The notes beneath the pieces are model-generated. The model did no database searches, was not told the DNA's origin, and saw only the letters and a list, made by a program, of their open reading frames with translations. From contig JAWLDT010000005.1 of NCBI GenBank assembly GCA_041686485.1, positions 4,109 to 68,108 on the forward strand: 64,000 nucleotides of DNA, written 5' to 3'. How positions within the stretch are numbered: position 1 is the first letter of the stretch; each line of letters starts with the position of its first letter. This document shows positions 43,894 through 51,271 of this stretch, in pieces. Source of the DNA: PUPG01 sp041686485. Its GTDB lineage: Bacteria > Bacteroidota > Bacteroidia > Bacteroidales > UBA7960. A program made the translations under genes and the position numbers.

Positions 43894-44334
43894 CTACTGC
43901 AGGCGAATCGTATAGGTATATACTTTCTTTTCTTTATCGGCTTCGTCCTTCTTTGGTTGCTGCGGTTTTTTATCAGCAGGTTTGTATGACATGGAAAGTC
44001 CCTGTTTCTTTTGATGATGTTTGATCCTGAACGGTATCTTGATCTTGTTATCCGTGATTACTTTGATACCCCTGTTTTTTGCAGATTGGTAATTGAGCAT
44101 CTCCACGAGCCTGATGGCCTCTTCATCACAGCCATAACCGAGTCCTTTTACAATTTCCGGTTCAATAACCTCCCCCTTGCCGGTAACCCTGTACTTCACG
44201 ATCACGTCACCTTCTATACCTTTTTCAAGAGCCTCTTTTGGATACCGCAGGTTCTCCCGGATGAACTTTTTTAACTGATCTTTCCCGCCATCCAGGTGCG
44301 GTTTTTTTATGAATTTTTTTTCCGGATTATCCAT
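43894..44334 (-). CDS. TonB C-terminal domain protein without a membrane anchor
   Basis: 146 residues. Residues about 15-105 match a TonB C-terminal fold: IRENLRYPKEALEKGIEGDV, VTGKGEVIEPEIVKG and RLVEMLNYQSAKNRG, ending KIKIPFRI. Ordinary TonB has an N-terminal membrane helix and a Pro-rich spacer; here the protein starts directly with a charged segment and shows no signal peptide, and a Lys/Pro-rich tail follows the domain instead. It may be cytoplasmic or cleaved from a larger ancestor. Energy transduction cannot be assumed. Confidence 0.75.
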   Translation of the reverse strand: MDNPEKKFIKKPHLDGGKDQLKKFIRENLRYPKEALEKGIEGDVIVKYRVTGKGEVIEPEIVKGLGYGCDEEAIRLVEMLNYQSAKNRGIKVITDNKIKIPFRIKHHQKKQGLSMSYKPADKKPQQPKKDEADKEKKVYTYTIRLQ

Positions 44335-44352
44335 AAGTAACTTCTTTTTGAC

Positions 44353-45231
44353 TTAGCTATGAGTTTTGATAAATTGAACGGCATGTTTGTTAAACTCAGC
44401 CGGCTGATCAACATTGCAAACATGCCCTGAGTTATTGATGGTAATCAGGGTGGCCATATCATTATCTTTGACCAGGTTTCTTACCGGGTTCAGAAACAGG
44501 TGATCCTCATCGCCCATCAGGTAAAGGGTCGGGATGGGTGGATTTTGTTCTATCTGGTATTGAAGCAGGGGGTTCACATCTTTCAGCAGTTTAAACCAGC
44601 GGTTGATCTCCCGGCGGTAAATTTTCTGAGCTTCTTTGATAAACAGGTAGCGGCTTTCACGGTGTCTTTTACTGGGCATAAGAATGCGGGCCAGCAATCT
44701 GTAAAGCCACATAAAGGGGATCACAGGTTTAAACACCTTGGCTACCCACACGAGGAATCTCGAACGAATGTTCAACCTTGTGATCGCTCCTGCCAGGCTC
44801 ATCGATTCGACCCGGTCAGGGTCAAGTTCGGCAATCACCCGGATCAATATTGTTCCGAGCGAAACCCCCATGAAATGGCTTTTTTGAATGCCAAGATGAT
44901 CCAGAACATCAAGCACGTCCCTGCTAATATCCTCAAACGTGTAATCTCTCCCCATATAGGCGGCAAAAAGGTCACGCGACCGGCCATGCCCCCGCAGGTC
45001 AACCACCAGCACATTGAAATGCTTGCGGAAGTCCCGGATCTGCTTATGCCAGATGATCGAGCTGCCCCCTACACCATGAATGAGTGTTACCCATGGAGCA
45101 TCGGGGCTTTTGTGGTAACTTTTATAAAACAGCTTTGGGGAATCTGTTGCCGGAGAATTGGTTGATTTTCCCCGCTCAGGCTTCTCCTGTTGCACTTCTG
45201 GTGTAAGTAATGAATCGTTTTTGTTCTTCAT
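44353..45231 (-). CDS. Alpha/beta hydrolase
   Basis: 292 residues with the canonical fold: oxyanion-hole motif IHGVGGSS near 50-57, VVDLRGHGRS, nucleophile elbow GVSLGT (Ser about 124) and C-terminal SGHVCNVDQP (catalytic His). A basic helical cap lies in the middle. No signal peptide; likely cytoplasmic. Substrate not determinable: esterase, lipase or C-C hydrolase are possible. It ends 18 bp before the TonB-domain gene start and may be cotranscribed with it. Confidence 0.87.
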   Translation of the reverse strand: MKNKNDSLLTPEVQQEKPERGKSTNSPATDSPKLFYKSYHKSPDAPWVTLIHGVGGSSIIWHKQIRDFRKHFNVLVVDLRGHGRSRDLFAAYMGRDYTFEDISRDVLDVLDHLGIQKSHFMGVSLGTILIRVIAELDPDRVESMSLAGAITRLNIRSRFLVWVAKVFKPVIPFMWLYRLLARILMPSKRHRESRYLFIKEAQKIYRREINRWFKLLKDVNPLLQYQIEQNPPIPTLYLMGDEDHLFLNPVRNLVKDNDMATLITINNSGHVCNVDQPAEFNKHAVQFIKTHS

Positions 45232-45333
45232 GAGATGTTTACAAATATAACCATTTTCCGCCGGATAACAGATTATACGTACGGAGTAAAGTCAAAATAA
45301 CAAGTTTTACATAGGTAAACCAGTACTGACCAA

Positions 45334-45942
45334 CTATAGCGGCTCAGTCAGGTCAAAATCAACGCGGAGTCGCTTACCGCCATTGCGTTCAAGACGGTAC
45401 GTGAAAGTAGTAAAGTCTTTATCCAGTTTTACACTCCAGATGTTACCCCCGCCATCTTCGATGATCCCGGCCGTATAAGCATCTGCCGGAAAGTGTTGTA
45501 CAAATGCCGTGCCACTGTCGTCGGCATAACCGCCATACAGGTTGTTTTCTTCCGGTGTACCATCCGGATGCCGGTGGTCGTGGCGAAAACGTAAAGCACC
45601 ATCTTCAATCAAAAACTGCCAGGTACGTGATTGATCCTCTCCCACATGGAAGGGTATCAGGATACGGTCATCTTCACAAACCTCCACATGCATCACCATA
45701 TCGATACCGGCCCAGCCCTCAGCATGGTGACTCCGGAAAACCTGTTCACCGGCAAAAGACTGACCGCAAAGCCTGGACAGGTTGTCAAAAAAGGCCTGAT
45801 GTGTGTCGGATAAAAGCGCTTCCGCCCTGTCCGGTCTGGTAGTTGTTTCAGTACGATCCTGGCGTGGTCCGCAGGCAGAGAAAAGAAATAACATAGCGAT
45901 GATGAAAAAAGTTGTCTGATTGAATATTTGTTGCATGGGCAT
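45334..45942 (-). CDS. Lipoprotein of unknown family, paralogue of the protein at 50681-51265
   Basis: 202 residues (start at 45942 or at the next Met, 45936). Signal with lipobox LFSACG (Cys24). The mature part has conserved blocks shared with a second gene in this window: LCGQSF-GE, IPFH-x5-SRTWQF, LRFRHDHRHPDGTPEE, LYGGY, and a C-terminal TTFTYRL...DFDLTEP. Invariant His residues in the RHDHRHPDG block and two cysteines suggest metal binding or catalysis, but I recognise no named family. Confidence 0.75.
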   Translation of the reverse strand: MPMQQIFNQTTFFIIAMLFLFSACGPRQDRTETTTRPDRAEALLSDTHQAFFDNLSRLCGQSFAGEQVFRSHHAEGWAGIDMVMHVEVCEDDRILIPFHVGEDQSRTWQFLIEDGALRFRHDHRHPDGTPEENNLYGGYADDSGTAFVQHFPADAYTAGIIEDGGGNIWSVKLDKDFTTFTYRLERNGGKRLRVDFDLTEPL

Positions 45943-46081
45943 ACGTAATTATTAAAACTGGTATATTGATAAAATGTCTGTTGATGAGACACTCATGGTA
46001 AATTACCGAAGAATGGGCTATTTCCCGGCAAAGGTATCAAAAAAAGCCATCTTCGGGCGTGTTTAACCTGGATGACTGTTG

Positions 46082-46089
46082 TATCTTTG
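46082..46089 (+). promoter_or_regulatory. -7 element (TATCTTTG) before the fused ABC ATPase gene
   Basis: TATCTTTG fits TAnnTTTG 25 bp before the ATG at 46115; no convincing -33 partner. Confidence 0.4.
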
Positions 46090-46114
46090 ATGTTGAGAAC
46101 CGTTCACCTGGTTA

Positions 46115-47860
46115 ATGGATTCAAACATGTCGCGAAACAAGTTATTAACGATCAAGGATCTGTCTGTGGGTTTTCAGACGGAAGAGGGGTTTATATCTGC
46201 GATTCAGGGTGTCAACCTGTCATTGGCTCCGGGCGAGATCATGGGGCTGGTGGGAGAGTCGGGCTCAGGTAAGTCGGTCACGGCGCTCACAGTGATGCGG
46301 TTGTTAAGCAAGACAGCCGGTCGTGTAACTTCGGGAGAGGTTTTATTCAATCATCCCGATAAGGGCGCTATCGATTTATTGACAATCAATGAGAAGCAGA
46401 TGCAGCATGTGCGGGGGCGCGATATCTCCATGATTTTTCAGGAGCCGATGACATCGTTGAATCCGGTGAAGCGCTGTGGCCCGCAGGTAGTGGAAGGGCT
46501 CTTGTGGCACGGCCGTGCCACAAGTCGGGAGGCGCGCCAGAAAGCCCTCGCCCTGTTTGAGGAGGCCAGACTACCGGAGCCGGAAAAGGTTTACCATGCC
46601 TGGCCCCATGAACTTTCCGGCGGGCAAAAACAACGCGTAATGATCGCCATGGCCATGGCCTGCGACCCGGTACTGCTGATTGCCGATGAACCCACCACCG
46701 CTTTGGATGTGTCGGTACAAAAACATATCCTGTCACTGATAAAATCCCTGCGCGACAGCCATGGCATGGCCGTGTTATTCATATCCCACGATCTGGGAGT
46801 GATCAGGGAGATCGCTGATACGGCATCGGTTATGCACCAGGGCAAAATCGTGGAGCAGGGCGGGGTTGAAGCCATCTTTTCTGAACCTGAAGAACCTTAT
46901 ACCAAAGCGTTAATAGCTTGCCGGCCGCCAACAAGCCACCGGCCGGAGCGCCTGGCCGTGGTAGACAACTTTTTGTCGATGGACGCTTCGGGACGTGAAA
47001 TGGCGATCACGGATACCTCCAACAGAACGCTGGCTGATGGTCAGCAACCGGCCTGGCGTCATTCGGGAGATCATTCCAACCCTTTGCTGGTTGTCGATAA
47101 CCTCTCTGCCCATTATATCACCAAAAGAAACCTCTTTGGTCGGGTGCGGGCATATCACAAAGCGGTTGATAACATCAGCTTTACCCTCTATCAGGGAGAA
47201 ACACTCGGTTTGGTGGGCGAGTCTGGTTGCGGCAAAACCACCCTCGGTCGAACCATTATGCAGCTTTTGCGTCAGAACAGTGGAAAAATTGTCTACAAAG
47301 GGCAGGATTTGTCACAGCTGTCCCGGAACGCCCTGCGGAAACGCCGGCCAGACTTCCAGATTATTTTTCAGGACCCTTATGCCTCTCTGACACCTGGTAT
47401 ACATATTGGCCATGCTATCATGGAGCCTATGCAGGTGCATGGTATCCTTCAAAACAAGAAACAGCGAAAAGAAAGGATCATGGAACTGCTGTCGGGGGTT
47501 GGTTTGGAAGAGAGCCATTATTACCGGTATCCGCACGAGTTTTCAGGCGGACAACGCCAGCGTATCGCTATTGCCCGTGCCCTGGCGCTTGATCCGGAGT
47601 TTATTATCTGTGATGAGGCTGTGTCGGCGCTGGATGTATCAGTACAAGCACGGATTCTCAACTTGCTAAACGAACTGAAACAGTCGTTTGGCTTGACTTA
47701 CCTTTTCATTTCGCACGATTTGTCGGTAGTAAAATATATGTCGGATCGCATCATTGTGATGCAGGAAGGACAGATGGTTGAACTTAACGACGCCGACAGG
47801 CTGTATCATTTTCCCGGGAGCGACTACACCAGGCAGTTGATCGATGCTGTTCCGGAATAG
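46115..47860 (+). CDS. Fused two-domain ABC ATPase, oligopeptide/dipeptide (DppD-DppF) type
   Basis: 581 residues with two complete nucleotide-binding domains. The first has GESGSGKSVTAL, SGGQKQRVMIAMAM and IADEPTTALDVS; the second GESGCGKTTLGR, SGGQRQRIAIARAL and CDEAVSALDVSVQ. Each is followed by an oligo_HPY-like tail (EEPYTKALIA; GSDYTRQLIDAVPE). This is the YejF/GsiA-style fusion that powers peptide, nickel or glutathione importers. The membrane permeases and binding protein are not in the window. An alternative start is ATG 46127. Confidence 0.93.
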   Translation: MDSNMSRNKLLTIKDLSVGFQTEEGFISAIQGVNLSLAPGEIMGLVGESGSGKSVTALTVMRLLSKTAGRVTSGEVLFNHPDKGAIDLLTINEKQMQHVRGRDISMIFQEPMTSLNPVKRCGPQVVEGLLWHGRATSREARQKALALFEEARLPEPEKVYHAWPHELSGGQKQRVMIAMAMACDPVLLIADEPTTALDVSVQKHILSLIKSLRDSHGMAVLFISHDLGVIREIADTASVMHQGKIVEQGGVEAIFSEPEEPYTKALIACRPPTSHRPERLAVVDNFLSMDASGREMAITDTSNRTLADGQQPAWRHSGDHSNPLLVVDNLSAHYITKRNLFGRVRAYHKAVDNISFTLYQGETLGLVGESGCGKTTLGRTIMQLLRQNSGKIVYKGQDLSQLSRNALRKRRPDFQIIFQDPYASLTPGIHIGHAIMEPMQVHGILQNKKQRKERIMELLSGVGLEESHYYRYPHEFSGGQRQRIAIARALALDPEFIICDEAVSALDVSVQARILNLLNELKQSFGLTYLFISHDLSVVKYMSDRIIVMQEGQMVELNDADRLYHFPGSDYTRQLIDAVPE

Positions 47861-47869
47861 TAATATCTG

Positions 47870-48625
47870 TTACATTTCGGCCATCAGTTCTTCGGTGAGC
47901 TCCAGGTTGTGAAACACATTCTGGACATCGTCATCATCTTCAAATGTGTCGATAAGCTTTAACACCTTCTTTGCGGACTCTTTATCAAGCTTAACTGTGT
48001 TTTTGGGGATGCGCTGGAGCTCCGCATTTTCAATCTCCATGCCCATACTTTCAAGCTTTTTCATCATATTGCCAAAATCCTCCATAGCCGTATGGATATT
48101 CATAAAGCCATCTTCACTCTCTGCTTCTTCGGCACCGGCGTCGATGACCTCCATCAGAAAGGTGTCTTCATCCATTCCTTTCTCTTCTAAAGCTTTTTCA
48201 GGCACAGAAAATACGCCTTTGCGATCAAACAGGAAACTTAAGGCGCCGTTGGTCTCCAGTTTTCCGTCATATTTATTAAAGTAAGAGCGAATACTGGCCA
48301 CGGTGCGCTGTAAGTTGTCAGTGAGGCACTCCACGTAAACCGCCACCCCATAATTGGCGTATCCTTCATAGGTTACTTGCTGGAAGTTTGCCGCATTTTT
48401 TTCTCCTGCTTTGGAAATCGCCCGCTGTATATTGTCCTTGGGCATGTTGGCACCCTTGGCATTGGCCAGGGCCAGCCTCAGGCGGGGGTTGGCTTCAGGG
48501 TCATTGCCACCTTCTTTAACGGCAACGGTTATTTCTTTGTTAAGACGTGAGAAGATCTTGGATCGCTTTGCGTCCAATGCTCCCTTTTTACGTTTGATGG
48601 TAGACCATTTGCTGTGACCGGACAT
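47870..48625 (-). CDS. yebC: YebC/PmpR-family regulatory/translation factor
   Basis: 251 residues, typical family length. It starts MSGHSKWSTIKRKKGALDAK, the hallmark, and continues with NPRLRLALANAKGANMPKDNI and the acidic middle domain. Classified as a transcriptional regulator; recent work links the family to relief of ribosome stalling at proline-rich stretches. A TATTTTTG -7 box lies on the minus strand at 48642-48649, just before the start. Confidence 0.94.
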   Translation of the reverse strand: MSGHSKWSTIKRKKGALDAKRSKIFSRLNKEITVAVKEGGNDPEANPRLRLALANAKGANMPKDNIQRAISKAGEKNAANFQQVTYEGYANYGVAVYVECLTDNLQRTVASIRSYFNKYDGKLETNGALSFLFDRKGVFSVPEKALEEKGMDEDTFLMEVIDAGAEEAESEDGFMNIHTAMEDFGNMMKKLESMGMEIENAELQRIPKNTVKLDKESAKKVLKLIDTFEDDDDVQNVFHNLELTEELMAEM

Positions 48626-48641
48626 ATCTTTCAGTTTTGTG

Positions 48642-48649
48642 CAAAAATA
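48642..48649 (-). promoter_or_regulatory. -7 promoter element (TATTTTTG) for yebC
   Basis: On the minus strand TATTTTTG lies 17 bp before the yebC ATG and fits TAnnTTTG; the -33 region is a T-run supplied by the neighbouring terminator. Confidence 0.45.
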
Positions 48650-48666
48650 ATCATTTCTGTATTGAT

Positions 48667-48696
48667 AAAAAAAAAGCCGGGCAGCAAACCCGGCTT
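48667..48696 (-). terminator. Rho-independent terminator after the GIN-barrel gene
   Basis: On the minus strand AAGCCGGG and CCCGGCTT form a stem with a seven-base loop, followed by nine T. It ends the transcript of the gene at 48728-50194. Confidence 0.85.
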
Positions 48697-48727
48697 CTTT
48701 CCAACCAATAACAAATCAACATGCGCA

Positions 48728-50194
48728 TCAGAAATTGATAATGCGTATACCTACATTGAAGGGATATAGTTCAGGCCCTTTGTCATCCCTGAACATGCTG
48801 TTCAGCGAATAGGAAGCAAACAGGTTTATCCTGCCCCATCCGATTCGGGCGATGGCCGCGTACCTGAATGGCACCAGGTGAAAGTCCCGGTATTCTTTAT
48901 CCTTTGTACGTTCTCCTTCCAGTTGATAAACCTGTTTAGTATGACTCCGAAGGCGCAGGCCGGCGTTAATACCCGCTGCAGCATGGAAATTGCTGCCGCC
49001 GAAAGGGTTGTGTTGAAATTCCAGCATAAGCGGCACATTCATGTGGGAAACCGTCAGTTTGTTTTTCTCTAACTCGTGTATCGTATCGGTATAATGGCGT
49101 AATTCATCTTCGCCATGAACCAGTTTGATATTATTGGAAAACCGGTAATTGTTCCAACTGAACCCAATGCCGCTGACCAGCCCCAGCAGTCCGTTGTTGC
49201 CACGTGCCAACACCAGTTCCTGTTCCCATATGTTCAGGTCCACTTGTATGGAACGGTTATATTCCAGGTCCATATAGTCCACTTCTTCATCCAGGCTAAT
49301 GCTGTTATCGGGCATCATATAACCGTTTATCCCGAGATAAAACCCACTCCAGTTATTACGCCAGGTGGCCGGTGATTTTTCAAGGTCACGTATTTCCAGG
49401 TTCCGACCAGCCATTGAATCGAATACCAGCTCTTTGTCACCAATCCGTATTACTGTGGTTTCGTCATCTGTTTCGTTGTTATCTGTTCTGTCAATGTCCA
49501 CACCACGTATGGAGCCAGTTCCCGATGTCTGATAGTCAGTTGTCTCAGGGGTGCCCCTGAAAGTGACTTTGGATGTGCCACTCGCTTCGGCAGAGAGTGT
49601 GTCTGTCACCCTTATTCTTGCAGAAGCAGTGCCTGAGCTTTTGACATAAGAGGTATGGGTCGTCAGGTCATAGGCGTTTACCCTGGAAACGCCACTTACT
49701 GTCAGGTCGTGCATGGCAGCTTTACCACGCAGGTTAATTCTGCTGGCCCCGTTGACTTTGGTGGTCAATTCTTCAACATCTACAGCCACATCTATACTTG
49801 ATGCGCCCGTAACCCGAAGTTCAAGAGAAGCATTTCTTAAAGTGTCATCAGTTTGGATGGAGGAGGCTCCACTGGCTTGTAAATAATAAAATTCAGGTGC
49901 TGTGACATATACTTTCAGGTCTTCCAGGTTTCGAACCCGGCGTTGCGTATAATCAATGGATAACATGTTGTTCTCCACGATGGTTTCGATGTGTTCCATA
50001 TGTTCTTCCGGAGCCTCTACCATTACAGAAAAGGTCTCACCCTGTGTCACATACACTTCAAATACGCTGCTAACCTTCAGCCCTGTAAAGCCTTCTGCTG
50101 CCCGCTCTTCTGTTATCATTTGTGCCGGCAACATCGCAGGATTTATCAAAATCACCGCAAACAAAACAAATCTGATCATTTTTTCTTTTTTCAT
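48728..50194 (-). CDS. GIN-domain (DUF2807) protein fused to an outer-membrane beta-barrel
   Basis: 488 residues with a signal peptide (to about residue 25, PAQM). Residues about 30-235 are a GIN/DUF2807 right-handed parallel beta structure: GLKVSSVFEVYVTQGE, then repeated ASG/GAS-rich turns such as YLQASGASSIQTDD and LRVTGASSIDVAV. A linker leads to a C-terminal outer-membrane barrel (about 290-488; GFYLGINGYM, GLVSGIGFSWNNYRF, final IRIINF). Most GIN proteins I know lack such a barrel, so the exposed adhesin-like head appears built onto its own anchor. Role unknown. Confidence 0.82.
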   Translation of the reverse strand: MKKEKMIRFVLFAVILINPAMLPAQMITEERAAEGFTGLKVSSVFEVYVTQGETFSVMVEAPEEHMEHIETIVENNMLSIDYTQRRVRNLEDLKVYVTAPEFYYLQASGASSIQTDDTLRNASLELRVTGASSIDVAVDVEELTTKVNGASRINLRGKAAMHDLTVSGVSRVNAYDLTTHTSYVKSSGTASARIRVTDTLSAEASGTSKVTFRGTPETTDYQTSGTGSIRGVDIDRTDNNETDDETTVIRIGDKELVFDSMAGRNLEIRDLEKSPATWRNNWSGFYLGINGYMMPDNSISLDEEVDYMDLEYNRSIQVDLNIWEQELVLARGNNGLLGLVSGIGFSWNNYRFSNNIKLVHGEDELRHYTDTIHELEKNKLTVSHMNVPLMLEFQHNPFGGSNFHAAAGINAGLRLRSHTKQVYQLEGERTKDKEYRDFHLVPFRYAAIARIGWGRINLFASYSLNSMFRDDKGPELYPFNVGIRIINF

Positions 50195-50232
50195 CGCTAA
50201 TTGTTCTTTTTATTTATTAAATAATGATTTAT

Positions 50233-50536
50233 ATGTTAGTCACCCAATGGGCTCAGGCCCTTAATATATAGTAAGACAACTAATCTTTATCTGATTCAAA
50301 ATAGCTCGAAGCCACCTTCTGTTTCGCATCCTCTCGCCCTCTCGCCCTCGCTTCCTCGCGTGTTTTCTTATGTCACCCCTTCGGGGTTTGTGTTTCGTTT
50401 GTGTTTCCCTTTTTTTCTATAATCGTTTCATCCCTTCGGGATTTCTCGAAGCTTCGTCTTCTTACCCTCACACCCTCTCTCTCTCCCTCTCTTAAGTCCC
50501 TTAAGTCCCTCAAGTCCCTTAAGTCCCTCAAGTCCC
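50233..50536. repeat. Dispersed intergenic repeat: 80-bp copy plus 9-bp tandem array
   Basis: 50233-50312 is an 80-bp sequence (ATGTTAGTCACC, palindromic TGGGCTCAGGCCC, then TGATTCAAAATAGCTCGAAGC) closely matching 62724-62803. It is followed by pyrimidine-rich low-complexity sequence with CTCTCGCCCTCTCGCCCTCGC. Five tandem TTAAGTCCC-type 9-mers follow at 50492-50536. No gene is seen in 50195-50680. Confidence 0.75.
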
Positions 50537-50680
50537 TCGACGCTCATCCTTCACTGCCAGTATGACGGGCTCCTATTCCAAAAAGTTACAGCGCAAATAA
50601 ATTTTTTCTTGCCGGCGGGTGGCAGGGAAAAATATTGTATGTTCGCAGGGATGATTATGTATGAAACCAAAAACACCAAC

Positions 50681-51265
50681 ATGTACAGACAACTATTTCT
50701 TTTATTGGCCGCTGTTTTTTTGATGTCGGCCTGTGGCCAGGCTCCCGGCAACGGGCATGCAGGAGAAAATGAAGAAAAAACCGAATTATCTCCGGAAGAA
50801 AGGGCTTTTTTGGATAACCTGGCTTCATTGTGCGGACAATCTTTCCGGGGCGAGGAAACTTACATGGCTGAAGGCCGTGAAAGCTGGTCACATTTGGATT
50901 TTGTGATGCATGTAACACATTGCGGGGAGGATGAGGTACACATCCCGTTTCATTTATCGGATGACACATCCCGTACCTGGATGTTCCTGGAAGAAGATGG
51001 CCGTTTGCGTTTCCGTCATGACCACCGTCATCCCGATGGGACACCTGAGGAACAAACCCTCTATGGCGGTTACTCCGATGGGGAAGGGACCGCTTATGAG
51101 CAATATTTTCCGAAGGATGAATATTCCAGAAAACTTCTGGAAGGAGATTATGGCCGTGAGTGGCATGTTGTCATGGATGAGGAGATGACCACCTTTTCTT
51201 ACCGGTTGCTATATGATGGTGAGATAGTATTTCAGGCCGATTTCGATCTGACAGAGCCGATCTGA
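50681..51265 (+). CDS. Lipoprotein of unknown family, paralogue of the protein at 45334-45942
   Basis: 194 residues from ATG 50681, the start that leaves a clean signal (MYRQLFLLLAAVFLMSACG, lipobox Cys18); in-frame ATGs at 50639 and 50657 are alternatives. It shares with its paralogue LCGQSFRGEE, IPFHLSDDTSRTWMF, LRFRHDHRHPDGTPEE, TLYGGYSDGEGTAYEQYFP and FDLTEPI. A possible Cys pair (LCGQ and HCGED) and the His-rich block are conserved. It converges on the GH13 gene with six bases between stops. Function unknown. Confidence 0.75.
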   Translation: MYRQLFLLLAAVFLMSACGQAPGNGHAGENEEKTELSPEERAFLDNLASLCGQSFRGEETYMAEGRESWSHLDFVMHVTHCGEDEVHIPFHLSDDTSRTWMFLEEDGRLRFRHDHRHPDGTPEEQTLYGGYSDGEGTAYEQYFPKDEYSRKLLEGDYGREWHVVMDEEMTTFSYRLLYDGEIVFQADFDLTEPI

Positions 51266-51271
51266 GACAGC

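Noticed and set aside
44500..45165. 221-residue plus-strand frame opposite the alpha/beta hydrolase
   Set aside because: The hydrolase motifs are on the minus strand; this frame is His/Pro/Gln-rich as expected of a shadow.
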